Part shown: positions 9,692-22,690 of the stretch, piece after piece
Numbering within the stretch: the first letter of the stretch is position 1
Layout: each line of letters opens with the position of its first letter
From: Nannochloropsis salina CCMP1776
Lineage: Eukaryota; Sar; Eustigmatophyceae; Eustigmatales; Monodopsidaceae
DNA: 64,000 bases
Reading direction: 5' to 3'
Assembly (NCBI GenBank): GCA_004565275.1
Contig: SDOX01000175.1
Coordinates: 210,222-274,221 of the forward strand
Translations under genes and position numbers: made by a program
Notes under the pieces: model-generated
What the model was told of the DNA's origin: nothing
Database searches by the model: none
What the model saw: only the letters and a program-made list of their open reading frames with translations

Positions 9692-10980
9692 ATGAAGCTG
9701 GGTCAGACTCTGGCCTTTGCTTTCATTGTGTGTCTTCAAATGGCGTGGAGCTTCGCCTTTCTTCGCCTAGACCTCTGTCGGCAACCTGCTTCCCCTCCTT
9801 CCTCTGTAGCGCGACGGCGCGCGCTCTCCTTCTCTTTCGGGGGACGAGACCGATGCCAGTATTTCATGAGCACAGATAACGACAATAGTGTCTCCAGCGA
9901 TAGCGAGTCTTCACAGAATTCCTCCCCTTTTCCAGATGATCGTCCTCTCAATTCAGTCGAGCAAAGACGTGTGACCCGCGCAGCCAAGACGGATAAAGCC
10001 CGTAAGCTCTCCAAAAACGCACGTCTCATGGATGACTTTTTCGGGAAGCGCCTTGGTCAGGGATCAGTTTTCTACGGTGAGCGACTGTCAGACTTGGACG
10101 ATGAGGAGTACGCGAGAAAGGTGGAGGCCAGCAACGACAACGATGAGCGTCTGGAGGTGCGGGCGCTACGTGACAACCCAGTGCTGGTGGTGGGGGCCAC
10201 AGGGAAGACCGGTCAATGGGTAGTCACGGACCTCCTCTCCAAAGGTTTTAGTGTGCGAGCGTTCGTACGTAACCTGGACAAAGCCGAAGATCTGTTCGGT
10301 TGGGACGGGTCGAACCTGGACGTCTTTGAGGGCAACGTGAAAGACTTGGCGTCCCTGACCGAGGCGACACGAGGGGCGCTGGCCGTCATCTACTGTGCGG
10401 GGTCTCGAGAGATAATAGGCCCTAATGCCTTCCAACAGGTGGACGGGCTTGGCGTGGAGAACGCGGTGAAAGCTGCGCAGCTCTCTGGAGGGGAGGAGCC
10501 AGGCTCAGAGCCGTCGGTGCGCAAGTTTATTTTGCTCTCAAGCATCGGCGTGTCTCGGCCAGAGGAGTACGGATTTATCGGTAAGGTCCTAGGAGACCCC
10601 TTGAGAGCCAAGGCGCGTGGGGAGGCGGCGGTGCGAAGGAGCGGGCTCGAGTCGTACTGCGTCGTCCGGGGGGGGGATTGAGGGACGGTGACGGGACGAA
10701 ACGAGCGATCGAGATCGCCCAAGGCGACGTGTTCGGGAAGTGCGGCGTCTCCCGACTTGACCTGGCGCAGGTGCTGGTCCAAGTTCTGGTGCAAGACGTG
10801 AACAACGTGACCTTCGAGGTGAAGAACGATGACTCGCGGAGGGAAGATCAGGCCCGTCTGAACGAGATCCTCTCCACTGCTGACCAACGGCAGATCGTGG
10901 AGTATTTTTTGACGGAGGACGCTAAAGAGGAGGAGATGTGGGCTCGGCGGTTGCAAGCACTAAAGCCTGACATCATTTAG
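9692..10980 (+). CDS. Plastid-targeted atypical SDR (NmrA/Tic62-like), broken by a one-base frameshift
   Basis: NAD(P)-binding Rossmann protein. The N-terminus MKLGQTLAFAFIVCLQMAWS is followed by FAF, a signal peptide with Phe at the cleavage site and then an Arg/Ser-rich stretch: the bipartite targeting of complex red plastids. From about residue 165 the sequence NPVLVVGATGKTG is the atypical-SDR glycine motif (GxxGxxG), followed by VRAFVRNLDKA and, later, KFILLSSIGVSRP. Codon reading runs into TGA at 10679-10681 just after VVRGGD, while frame +3 starts LRDGDGTKRAIEIAQGDVF and continues to a stop at 10978-10980. Removing one G from the G8 run at 10669-10676 gives VVRGGLRDGDG, the expected family turn. 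I therefore treat the two frames as one gene with a homopolymer indel. The substrate is unknown. Confidence 0.75.
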
Positions 10981-11436
10981 AAAATCTCGGGGGGAACTGA
11001 CTGATTGTCGCTAGTAAAGTAGGAAAGAAAATTCGAGCGATTTTGAAATGCAAGGGCATAAGATGGACAATTTAAAAAAGTTAACCAGTTTGCATTGGCT
11101 ATGACTTATCAGAAAGGGCGCCGAGCTAAAGAGCTATCAGCGGTGGCTTCTTTAGCATGTCGGCCTGCCTTTCCTGCTTGCTGCTTTACTAGAAGTGACT
11201 TTCCAAGGTGATAAGCAGCGCCATTTCATTTTCTTAGACGTGCAGTTATGACGCGTGGTTGATATTTCAATTTTACTTCCTTCTTTCTTAACTCGTCAAG
11301 GCGCCCATACAACCCATTCCTCACGTACTCGGCCCTGTGGGAAGCCCGCCACTCCCAAGATTTCCACGACCTCTACCAGGGCAAGCTTGTCTTCCAAAAT
11401 CGTCAACTCTAGCCTCCGCTGTCCGTATGGATGCGC
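10981..11436. other. Convergent 3' spacer
   Basis: The region lies between the ends of the SDR gene (+) and the kinase gene (-), so it should hold only 3' untranslated sequence. It contains AT-rich stretches such as the one near 11060-11090. No gene, RNA or repeat is evident. Confidence 0.5.
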
Positions 11437-13288
11437 TCAAGGCAAAGGCTCGTCATGGTTCCCAAGCCGACTCAAATGCACGAAGGCATCGGTGCCATAC
11501 CCTTCCATGGACATGATCGACAGGTCCCCTCCAAAGTAGCGTGCGTATGCCCTGCTGATCGGCAGTCCGTAGCCCAGGCCCGCCAACGGCGAGGCCGTGT
11601 CAAAGTCCGATGCCGGGTGCGAAAGGTCTACGAAGCCTCTCTGTATCTCCGGGTCCGCGGTTGTAAAAAGATAGCTCCATATCCGACTTATGTGCGAGCG
11701 CGGGATCCCTCCCCCTTCGTCCGAGACCTTGATAACAACGTCCTCATTGTCCTCCCCGTCTGCGATGACAATGCGGATGGGAGGCATATCATCGGTCCCA
11801 TGAAACTCAGCCGTCGCCCGCATGCTATTCTTCAGGAGCTCCAGCAGGATGTAATGAACGTGTTCGGACACGTAGGCGAAGGTCAGGTCCAAGCGCCCGT
11901 GGAGCGTCACCTCAGGGGCGTCCCCGTGCTGGCGCGTGCACATGAACTTGGCGTCGTCTATGGCGGTCAGTGCGACATCGCGGGGAGACGTTCGTAGACA
12001 GCAGAGGCCAATATAGTCGGCTTTGGGGGGCTCGCGCAGCTCTGTGAGTGTAAGACAGAGAGCGAATATGTATGAGGCATATGCCAAGAGAGACCCTCTT
12101 GTCCTTTTCCTCCTTACCTAGATACTGGCCAATCAGCATACGAATCCCAATGCGACTTAAGTAGAAAGCGTCGAGGAAGTTGTGCACCTCCAAGTCGTAG
12201 AACTCGCTCGAGCCCGCCACGTATTTCTGGCGGAGCTCGTAGGCGCCCCTGGCCATGGTCAGGAGGACGGGGGCATGCCGCTCGTAGATATTCTTCAGCA
12301 AGACAGCGAAGTCTGCCTCCTTCGCCACAGTGTTAGGCGTCGGCGCATTTCGGATTTCGTGGAAGGACGTGACGTACCAAGTCTTGACGAGCTGAATCGA
12401 GGGCATCTCCCTCATGACCGGGCTGGAGGGAAAGAGGCAGATGTGGATAGAGGCGGATGTGGGATCAGAAAGTAAGAGAAAATATGATTAACAGAAGCGA
12501 TAAACAATGGACAATCTAGAGACATGTTAGTGTGTCGGAGAAACGCCATTAGAAATTGAAATGACCCGGCAATGAGCAGGTGGGACGCTGCAGGGCCGTT
12601 GGAGCAGGCAGAGCGAGCACGTACATAGCGTCGAGGTCCCGGACACGGTGCGCGAAGCGAATTGGCAGTTCCCGGTGCAGGAAGCAAGCCACCTGCTGCA
12701 GCATTTGTTGGCTTGCCGTCGTGTTTTCCTCTTTGCCAAAATATTTCTTTTGCAGTAAATGGCCTCGGCCTGTGTCGGGAAGGGGCAATCAAATGAAGAA
12801 GCGCTCAGAACCGGTCTGCCTTCCACATTTCGGTTCACATAGATACTCATATTCTTTAAATCGTATCTCGTTTTATCTCCAAATGGCATGGTCTCATGGG
12901 TTTTTGTCCTCTTCCCTCAGGAGACCTGCCGCCTTCAGTGCATGCCTCCCTACTCACCCGTGTCCAGCAATGTCTTGAGAGACACGCCTGTCTGGCGTTT
13001 GCACGAGTACGTGTTGATGTCATCAAAGACGCCTGGGTCCGCTAGTGGATCTGGTGCCACGTGGGCGTAGTTGAGAGAGCCGAGACTAGAAGATGGCCGG
13101 GCGCTACCATGGGGCTGTGAAACTTGACGATGGCTATTCGACAGCATCGACAAAGGCCGCAGCACACCTCCACTGCCGCATTTTGGTCTCCTTACGGCCT
13201 GCCTCACCGCAAAAGACAGTAAAGCTACGCCATCGGCCATCATGAGATGAGCTGTAGTGCGTTTAGAAAGAGCGTTGCAGAAATGCAA
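11437..13288 (-). CDS. PDK: Pyruvate dehydrogenase kinase family (mitochondrial), four exons
   Basis: GHKL-type protein kinase expected to phosphorylate the E1-alpha subunit of pyruvate dehydrogenase in the mitochondrial matrix. Minus-strand exons are 13288..12958, 12769..12625, 12422..12118 and 12041..11437; phases close exactly at 461 residues (usual 400-440). The N-terminus has a basic, Ser/Ala-rich presequence; in-frame Met codons also occur at 13243 and 13240. The N-terminal helical domain shows TGVSLKTLLDTG, LPIRFAHRVRDLDAI and MPSIQLVKTWYVTSF. ATP-binding boxes are ELLKNSMRAT (N box), VSDEGGGIPR (G1) and GLGYGLPISRAYARYFGGD (G2). The MSMEGYGTDA ending is PDK-like rather than branched-chain-kinase-like, though the latter cannot be excluded. 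The exon joins were inferred from donors (GTGAGT, GTACGT, GTAAGG) and phase. Confidence 0.88.
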
Positions 13289-13749
13289 GAAAAAGGCGGT
13301 CTGAGGGATTGAGGTTGAGGTCGAGTGGGTCCGGGTGCTGCCGTACTATCAGTAATTCCGAGTTTTCTGTGCTCCTATCCCCACGCCCTCTTTACAAGGG
13401 CCGAGACGTATCACGCAGTATAGAGATAAGGTCGAGTACATTTGCCGGGAAACGCCTGAAGGAGCAGTCAAGTGCGCGGGCCTTGAAGAGCCTCCCAGGC
13501 TCGTCTCCCTCCCGCTATGCCGGGCGGTGGTGCCAGACCGCGTTGCTGACTGAGCCGCCCGGCCTTTAGGGAAAACCTTCTCAGATTCCGATGCTTTTCT
13601 TTTTAAATGCACGCAAACAGACGGCTAGCAGCTTACTTTGGCCACCTTCGACTCTACGTGACACGAGCAGCGGCGCTTCATCTCCTCTGCTTTTTGACCA
13701 GCCTCCCCACATCCTCACTCTCACGCTGATCAGAGAATCGGTTTTGAAG
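13289..13749. promoter_or_regulatory. Divergent spacer between PDK and Sel1-repeat genes
   Basis: The spacer must hold both promoters. Open frames at 13309-13569 (+) and 13349-13612 (-) are not protein-like. No named element is evident. Confidence 0.35.
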
Positions 13750-15244
13750 ATGGGTTGTGCGGCACGTTTTTGTTTCTACACCAGCGTAAAGAGCCACTGC
13801 AGTCGTCTACAGACGGGTCCTGTACCGTCTTTGCGTTTGCGGTGAGAGCTTGTACAAACTTCCCTGCGACTACCCCGAACTGGCGTAGGCATGAGGTGGT
13901 AGTTTTCGAGCTGATTAAATCCCACTTTTTGCTTGAAATATTCTTCACCCTACCTTAGAAATATCGGACTTCTGAGGCGCGCACACGCCAGCGTAACGAC
14001 CGTTTCCAAACAGGAACAGTATCGAGACAAGTACGTTGATATGCTAACTTCATTGGGTGGAGATATTACTCCCAGCCTTGTACAGGCATTAATGGGTGCC
14101 TCCAGTGTTTCAGAAGCGACAAGGCAGGGCGCGCAGATGCCTGCCCCCCCCCTGGACGCCGCTACTGTTGTCAAAGCCGTGAAGAAAAGCGCCGAGGAGC
14201 TGGTGGCAAGAGAACAGCCGCCGCTAAGCAACGAGGCCCTTCTCTTCCTCGCCGACATATTCTGGTCAGGACTTCGGATGCCAGACGTAAGCATCCCTCG
14301 GGACCAAGCCAAAGCGGCGGAGCTGTGGCGGGCGGCAGGGGAGCGGGGGGATGGGGAGGGTGCGTACCGCTATGCCATGTGCTTGCTCCAAGGTGAAGGG
14401 GCGCCCCAACACAGGGACCGGGCGACAACGCTTCTGAATGAGCTTGCAGAGACGGGCCATGTTCAAGCCAGCTATAGCTTGGCTGTGCTGCTCTCGGCAC
14501 AGCTAGAAGACGGGCAACCGTTGCAACGACGCGGTGGGGCCAGAAGCAGGACGCCACCTCAAAAGAAAGTGGGAATGGGAGGTAAGAAATCGGCGGTGGT
14601 AGTTTATGGCCTCCTTCGTCGTGCAATTGCGGGCGGCGTGGTGCCGGCCGTTCATAACATGGGAAATCTCCTGGCTGAGGGTGCTCAGGAGCTGCCCCGT
14701 GACGATGAAGCGGCCTTGGAGATGTTCACGGCAGGTACGCGGCGTTCGGATGCACCGGATACTCTAAATTTCTCGCATTGCTTGGTTGCGAAGCTTAGAG
14801 AAGCCTTCCCGACACACCGCAGGCGCCGAGCTGGGGGACCCCAAGAGCGTGTACACGCTTGCGACCTGGCTCTGTCAAGGCCGCGGGGGCGAGGAGGACT
14901 GGGACCGCGGCTTCGAGCTTCACATGAAGGCGGCGAAGTTGGGTATGCCACAGGCCATGTATAACACGGCTACCCACTACTTTTCGGGCCGAGGAGTCGA
15001 GCAAGACATGGCGCAGGCCGCGCACTGGTTCAAGTTAGCGGCCGAGGCAGGCTTCCCAAAGGCCATGATCAATCTTGGAAACATGCTTCTGGAAGGCTTT
15101 GCCTTTCCCTCGACTGCCGGCCAAAACCCTGTTGTCGAGGCGCGCAGTTGGTTTGAGCGAGCAGTGGCGGCTGGGGACGACGCGGGAAATAACGGTCTGG
15201 CCAAGTGCGACTCGCTTGTTGCCGATGAAGGTGACGGCGAATGA
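13750..15244 (+). CDS. Sel1-repeat protein with mitochondrial-type presequence, three exons
   Basis: Exons are 13750..13841, 13959..14734 and 14823..15244; the introns are 117 and 88 bp and phases close at 429 residues. The first exon (MGCAARFCFYTSVKSHCSRL) and start of the second (NIGLLRRAHASVTT) give a basic, acid-free leader, suggesting mitochondrial import. From about residue 155 there are repeated Sel1 units: AAELWRAAGERGDGEGAYRY, RAIAGGVVPAVHNMGNLLAEG, TAGAELGDPKSVYTLATWL, AAKLGMPQAMYNTATHYFSG and LAAEAGFPKAMINLGNMLLEG. Sel1 repeats are TPR-like helical pairs used as adaptors in protein complexes, for example in ERAD or respiratory-chain assembly. The specific partner is unknown. The 14735 intron was placed because it restores the GAELGDPKSVY repeat. 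Confidence 0.8.
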
Positions 15245-16081
15245 GTTGCAGGAAATTATGATTGTATATGTAGTGTAAAAAAAAAATTATCTGGTACCAG
15301 CTTAATTGCAGACGTCGTTTGTGAATTGGTATCTTGTGTATCGACTGAAGAGGTCTTGGGTAGGAAGGAAATAAGTCCCAGAATTCTTCTGACCTAGTGA
15401 TTAAAAAAGTACTGCTTTTTTTTATGTTTTGCGAATCTTCAAGCGAACCGCTGGTATTCGGTTTATAGGTAGGCCTGTAAGGCTTGCTTTGAACCACGGT
15501 AACTATCTTTGGGTTGCCGCCGAAGCCGTTGTAGCGCTCTCACGGAGGCATCGCTATTTACGAAGGTCAGGTTCCACCGAGTAACAAAACCAGTAATGTC
15601 TTCAGACGCTCGTAGCTTTCAAACTGGCTTGTCACATTCGAAAAGCCGACGATATGGTGAAGGATGGTATTCGAAATTGTTGGGTGGCTTACTGTTTGAT
15701 GCAGAGGTGTCCGAGGGAGATGCGATCGAGCAGCATGTCACTTTGTGTCGATGCACGAGGCTTCGTCGGGGCGCCGACCTCGACACTTCCTGAGAAATGA
15801 AAAGCACCCCTGATTAAGCTGCGGAATGCCTCACAGTCGAAGGTTTTCATGTCATAGAACAAAAGCAAGAGGAGTGGGACACAGCAACGTACATGTACCT
15901 GGCTTTGTTCAGATATCAGATATGGCAGATAGGAGGCTAAGAAAGCTTAAGGTCTTGGGCGCGACCGTGCGTGCAATAATGCCCGCTTACACTAATACGA
16001 AGGTTGCCTACTCACATCAGCAGGCAAAAATCTCTAACTTCAGATCCAAAAGAGCAGGCATAATTAACTCGTTGCTTGCCT
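15245..16081. other. Intergenic region, no supported gene
   Basis: About 840 bp between two plus-strand genes. It holds the 3' end of the Sel1 gene, with an A9 run near 15280 and a T-rich run near 15416, and the promoter of the dehydrogenase. Frames at 15509-15793 (+) and 15619-15807 (-) have no recognisable content. Confidence 0.45.
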
Positions 16082-17430
<1,349 letters not shown>

Positions 17431-18136
17431 CTTATCAGAGACTTGCATTAAGTGAGGTTGCCATGGGCATATAATTCATACATAGGATCGATCCCGACAC
17501 ATGTGCTGGAAGAATGGTGTCTATTGATGCTAGGAAAGCCCCGTGGTTGCCTTTTTCCTACGCTCCCGCCTCGATCGGGGGGTACGTCTTACACCGGGGC
17601 GTGTTTTGAAAGCAAAGTGAAGTCGCAAGACTTGCCACCATTTTGATGTTGATTTATTGATATGCTTTACGAGTAAATCTCGGCCCAAAGGAGCTCGATT
17701 GCTCCACGACAACGGGGGGGGATATTTAAGGGACCTGAGAGCTTCTTGGCGAGATCCTCCTTATCTCCGACGCCGATCCACCCGGCCCGCGTCCCTGGGG
17801 GCTTCTCAACATCTCGCTAGCAAATTACTACAATCCTCCATGGATTCCTGCTGTCCCCGCTCATGCTTAACATTGGCTTTCCATTGTGGCATTGGTCATA
17901 GTCGGGTGCCCTCCGAATGTGTGATGTGCGGTACGGGCTCAGGCTTTCCCGGCAAGGGCCCTCGCTGGATAGCTTCTGCCCTTTCTTGCAGCTGCTCTTC
18001 GAAAAGTATGTGTGCGCACCGCTACTGCATCGTGCATATCATTTACATTGATCATCAGAGTTGATGTAAAACCTACCATGTCAGAAAAGCCCGATGTTTA
18101 TATGTTGATGACAGGCCTATTTTTACGGTCTCCGCG
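17431..18136. other. Intergenic region, no supported gene
   Basis: About 700 bp between two plus-strand genes. A 135-codon frame at 17657-18064 is Cys/Ser-rich with no family features and is probably fortuitous. The region should include the aminotransferase promoter. I see no RNA gene. Confidence 0.4.
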
Positions 18137-19692
18137 ATGGACAAGATCTTTCAATTTCATACCGTGCTCACGATGAATCTGCCTTATGTCATTTGTCCGA
18201 ACAGCGCTTTCTTCAAGCTTGATCGTGGTGTAGCAGCGGCCAAGATAGGCATGGGTGGGCGCTTTAAAAAAGTGCCCCTGTTGCCCGCGGACACAATCAT
18301 CGATCTTAACCGTCAAATCAGGGTAAGAAATGCAGCCGATCACTTCTCTTTGGTACTTTCTTGCATCGGTTGTACTTTTTAAACTTTTTTCTGTGTTATC
18401 TTTTAACTCTCAAACAGAATGATAGCAATCCTCACAAGGTGGATTTGGGCGTTGGTGCCTATCGAGACAGCTCGGGTAAGCCCTACGTCCTGGACGTGGT
18501 AAAAGCCGCGGAGGCCCGAGTAGTCGCTGACACCTCCTACAATCATGAGTACGTTCCTATCGAGGGCTGGACGCCTTTCAGACTGGCGAGCCAGAAAATT
18601 CTATTTGGACCTGGACATCCAGTCATGGCTGCAGGTTGTGTAGCCACCGTGCAGGCGTTGTCGGGAACGGGAGCCTTGCGAGTGGGCTTCGAGTTTCTTC
18701 GGCGCATAATCCCGGACCCCGTAGTCTACCTGCCGAGCCACACCTGGGGCAATCACTTGAAAGTCTTGCAGGAAAGTGGCTTTGAGGATGTGAGGAAGTA
18801 TCGGTACTACGATGCGGCTAGGCTCAGTCTCGACTCGGAGGGCATGTGCGCCGATCTGTCGGCAGCTCCTCCGGGGGCGATTGTCTTGCTGCATACATCG
18901 GGTCACAACCCTGTGGGCTTTGATCCCTCGGTATCAGACTGGGAAAGGCTTGCTGAGCTCTGCAAGGAGAAGGATCTGTTGCCCTTTTTTGACAATGCCT
19001 ACCAAGGATACACGTCCGGCAGCCTGGAGGAAGACGCCTTCTCGGTCCGATTTTTCGCGGCCCAAGGCCTTGAGCTCCTCTGTGCCTGCTCATTCGCCAA
19101 GAATATGGGACTGTATGGGGAACGGATTGGTGCATTACACGCTGTGGTGAGCTCTCCGCTCGAAGTACAAAGCCTCATCAGTCAGTTTCAGGCCATCATT
19201 CGGCCTATGTACTCCTCTCCCCCCTCTCACTACGCTCGCGTTGCTGGGCTCATTCTGAGTGACCCTGCCCTCTTCGACGCCTGGCAAGTAGAGCTTCAAC
19301 GAATGGCTGGACGAATACAACGCATGCGAGAGCTTTTCTTGGAAGCTCTGACGCGCCACGCTTGCCCCGGAGAGTGGGGGCACATGGCGCGGCAACGAGG
19401 TATGTTCGGATTCACTGGCCTAAAGAAAGAGCACGTGGCAGCTTTGAAGAAGGAGTACAGCATTTATATGCTAGATAATGGCCGAATCTCGCTCTCTGGT
19501 TTGAATGAGAGTAATGTTGACTATGTCGTACGGGCGTTTGCACATGTACTGCGCACAGAGTCTCCGCAAACAGAAACTTACTCGTGTGTACACACTGCAC
19601 GGAAAGAGGAGACTATTTCTATGTTGCCCGAATGCGAGGATCCTCTTAGCACTCCGTCCGATCATAGCGTACCGCAGCAGGCACATCTGTAA
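18137..19692 (+). CDS. Aspartate aminotransferase (class I PLP), two exons
   Basis: Interconverts aspartate/2-oxoglutarate and oxaloacetate/glutamate. Exons are 18137..18322 and 18418..19692, phase 0, 486 residues. The join gives LPADTIIDLNRQIR followed by NDSNPHKVDLGVGAYRD, the family start of the mature enzyme. Marks in order: HEYVPIEGW, SGTGALRVGFEFL, THTWGN-like SHTWGNH, HTSGHNPVGFDP (Asn that contacts PLP), PFFDNAYQGYTSG (Asp and Tyr), SFAKNMGLYGERIG (Schiff-base Lys), and GRISLSGL (substrate Arg). About 45 residues precede the mature core and could be a targeting leader, but they are not strongly basic, so location is unsure. A Ser/Cys-rich tail of about 40 residues after AFAHVLRTE is not part of the usual fold. 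Confidence 0.9.
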
Positions 19693-20282
19693 CTTAAAAA
19701 TTAAGGTTTTTGAACGAATATCGCAAAATACAATTGAATCGTCTTGTTGGATTTGCGGGGTGCATACTTTTCTTGATTTTTCATTTGTACGTGCACGTTA
19801 AACTAAGGCATGCCACGTAGAATCTCAATTTTCATTTCTGCATGCACTTCATACGGGTCGAGCACGTTGAACAGGAGGCTCTGCAGAACCATAGTTCGAC
19901 TACCCGGATGACTCCAGTATCTTGGCTCGCCTACGAGTCTCGGCGACGCGGGCAACGAGTGGCTCCCGTGACGCAGAAATTGTGCAGGAACAACAACGAC
20001 GATGAATTCGATTTCTTTTCCCACATCTCTTGTGCGCTCAAACATATAACTCTGTGTTTTTGCAAAGAATTTTCCCAGGACACTTGATCATTTTCGCCGA
20101 TTTCTGCTTGTCTCCTTCTTGGGTGGTCGTAGACATCCACCCCGAAAGACAACATGTATCCGTCATACCTGCACCGGGAAGGAGATTCTTTCTGACCCAA
20201 AACGCATCACGTCTTTTACCATTCCCACACCTGCACGACAGTCGCACAAACTTGTCAATCTCTTCAACAACACTTTTCAATC
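19693..20282. promoter_or_regulatory. Intergenic region with AHCY promoter
   Basis: About 590 bp between the aminotransferase stop and the AHCY start, both on the plus strand. The overlapping short frames on both strands have no protein character. Its 3' part should carry the promoter and leader of AHCY. No clear element is seen. Confidence 0.35.
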
Positions 20283-21722
20283 ATGTCTATGGGCGATTAT
20301 CGCGTGGCAGACATCTCATTGGCGGATTTTGGTCGCAAGGAAATTCAGCTCGCTGAGGTAGAGATGCCCGGCCTCATGGCATGTCGCGAAGAGTACGGCG
20401 CTGATGCGCTCAAGGGCGCGCGTATTGCGGGCTCGCTTCACATGACGATCCAAACTGCCGTGCTGATCGAGACACTGAAAGCAATGGGTGGGGACATCCG
20501 ATGGTGCTCGTGCAATATTTTCTCCACCCAGGATCACGCGGCGGCGGCGGTCGCCCGCGATGAATCGGCGGCTGTATTTGCGTGGAAAGGCGAATCCCTG
20601 GAGGAGTATTGGGAGTGCACGATGAACGCTATCACGTGGCCAACTGACGACGGAAAGGGTGACGGACCCGACCTGATCGTGGACGACGGCGGGGACATGA
20701 CCCTTCTGGTACATGAAGGATACAAGGCAGAGGAGCTGTACGCCAAGGACGGCACTTTGCCCGATCCCACCTCTACCGACAATGCTGAGTTCAAGATTGT
20801 TTTGGCGTTGATCGCCCGAGAGCTGCCGAAGACTCCCCAAAAGTGGCACAAGGTGGCGGCTCGCATGTACGGGGTTTCCGAGGAGACCACCACCGGCGTG
20901 CACCGACTCTACCTGATGGAGAAGAATAAAACACTTCTCTTCCCGGCGATCAACGTCAATGACTCAGTCACAAAATCAAAGTTCGACAACTTGTACGGCT
21001 GCAAGCACTCTCTTCCGGACGGGATCATGCGCGCCACGGACGTCATGCTCGCGGGCAAGCGTGTCGTCATTTGTGGATTCGGCGATGTCGGGAAGGGATG
21101 CGCTCAAGCCATGAAAGCCGCTGGATCTATCGTTTATGTGACGGAGGTAGACCCCATTTGCGCGTTGCAGGCCTCGATGGAGGGATTCCGCGTCGTCCGA
21201 CTGTCCTCGGTAATCGCAGAAATCGACATTGTCATCACTACAACTGGCAACAAAGGAATCATTATGGCTGAAGACATGGCGAAGATGAAGAACAACGCTA
21301 TTGTTGGAAACATCGGGCACTTCGACAATGAAATTGACATGGACGGCGTGATGAAGGTAGCCAAGCGTGAAAATATCAAACCTCAGGTGGACCGTTTTGT
21401 CTTTCCGGACGGACACGGCGTTATCGTTTTAGCGGAGGGTCGACTTCTCAACCTGGGATGTGCCACTGGTCACCCGTCCTTCGTCATGTCCGCCTCCTTC
21501 ACGAACCAAACGCTGGCCCAGCTTGAGTTGTGGAAGGAGCGCACCTCAGGCAAATACGCCCGTGGTAAAGTCTACGTCCTGCCCAAGGTTTTGGACGAGA
21601 AAGTAGCTCGCTTGCACTTGGCCTCGCTTGGCGTTGAGCTGACTGACCTCTCAAGCGAACAGGCTGAGTACATCGGTGTTTCTGTCTCAGGACCTTTCAA
21701 GCCCGAAGCCTACCGCTACTAG
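20283..21722 (+). CDS. AHCY: S-adenosylhomocysteine hydrolase
   Basis: NAD-dependent enzyme splitting S-adenosylhomocysteine into adenosine and homocysteine, so it sustains all SAM-dependent methylation; cytosolic tetramer. Single exon of 479 residues. Signature stretches are [52 protein letters not shown] (catalytic Lys), the NAD motif [30 protein letters not shown] and the terminal KPEAYRY, whose Lys/Tyr reach into the neighbouring subunit's NAD site. The segment [20 protein letters not shown] is the insertion of about 40 residues shared by plant and many bacterial enzymes and absent from the animal form. Start chosen at the first ATG, directly before the conserved [17 protein letters not shown]. 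It is intronless, unlike most neighbours. Confidence 0.97.
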   Translation: MSMGDYRVADISLADFGRKEIQLAEVEMPGLMACREEYGADALKGARIAGSLHMTIQTAVLIETLKAMGGDIRWCSCNIFSTQDHAAAAVARDESAAVFAWKGESLEEYWECTMNAITWPTDDGKGDGPDLIVDDGGDMTLLVHEGYKAEELYAKDGTLPDPTSTDNAEFKIVLALIARELPKTPQKWHKVAARMYGVSEETTTGVHRLYLMEKNKTLLFPAINVNDSVTKSKFDNLYGCKHSLPDGIMRATDVMLAGKRVVICGFGDVGKGCAQAMKAAGSIVYVTEVDPICALQASMEGFRVVRLSSVIAEIDIVITTTGNKGIIMAEDMAKMKNNAIVGNIGHFDNEIDMDGVMKVAKRENIKPQVDRFVFPDGHGVIVLAEGRLLNLGCATGHPSFVMSASFTNQTLAQLELWKERTSGKYARGKVYVLPKVLDEKVARLHLASLGVELTDLSSEQAEYIGVSVSGPFKPEAYRY

Positions 21723-22690
21723 ATACTAGACATTGCGACGCCTTCGCCTCGGAGTTATCATATGTTCCGCCAGAAGAGAAACTTTCATCTTGTCAAACTA
21801 AAAATCGTGCGCCTGCGCAGGATGGGAATTTAGGCACGCGAAGAAGGTTCTTGGTAAAACGTGAAAGGAAAAACGTACGAAGTCCACCTTCGATACGACT
21901 TTGAAGGCTTCAATGCGTTGCTAGAGTGAGTAGGATGGTATGAGGTGTTAAAGAATGGATGTCGAAATGGCATTAAGAAGATAAACCTTTCGCGTGCGCT
22001 CCTTTAACCCTCATCAGAGCAAGTCAAATATCAACGATTCAGAGTACACATGCCTTTATCGACAAATTTTCAAGTACAAGAAGTCATTGAGAGAATAATT
22101 TGATATTTCGAAGCGGCTTGTGTTGATTCGTAACAATATTGTCACGTGTGGTGGGGTTACTTTTATTTCCACGTGTAGAGCTTCCGGGACGGGAGTCTGG
22201 GATGCACAGGGACATCTTTTTCCTCGCCACGCCTCTTTTTGGTCACTGTGAGGAAAAGCTTCATTTCAAAAGTTCAATAAATGTTTTTATGTGGTGTCAT
22301 ACGTGGATACGCGGTCTCGCAAAACGGGGTATCATAAAGAAGGTTATAGTACCATCGAAATCGGGGAAGATATCATCTCATTGTTTTGCTTGAATGCTGC
22401 ACACTATCATTGTGTTCAAATTAATTTTCACATTGGAGGCTAGAAGCGCATGCAATGGATATGAGAAAGTCAAACAACTATCGGATGTGAGTTCGGAGAG
22501 AGAAATGTAGAGTGTGGCAAGCAAAACGAAACAAACCTCCCGCCCCCCTCAGCTTCCCACCAAGCGCTCCGTACACCACAAAAGTGCACTTACACAGTTC
22601 TTCCTTGCTCCATGCTCGTGGTTTTCAATCGTGGGCTTATTGATTATTGCTCTCAGCTTTTTCTTCCCGATCCTACTACGTTGGTAAGCA
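21723..22690. other. Intergenic region, no supported gene
   Basis: Nearly 1 kb, AT-rich, between AHCY and UTP23, both on the plus strand. The only long frame (22139-22393, +) has no family features. No tRNA or other RNA gene is evident by eye. Confidence 0.45.
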
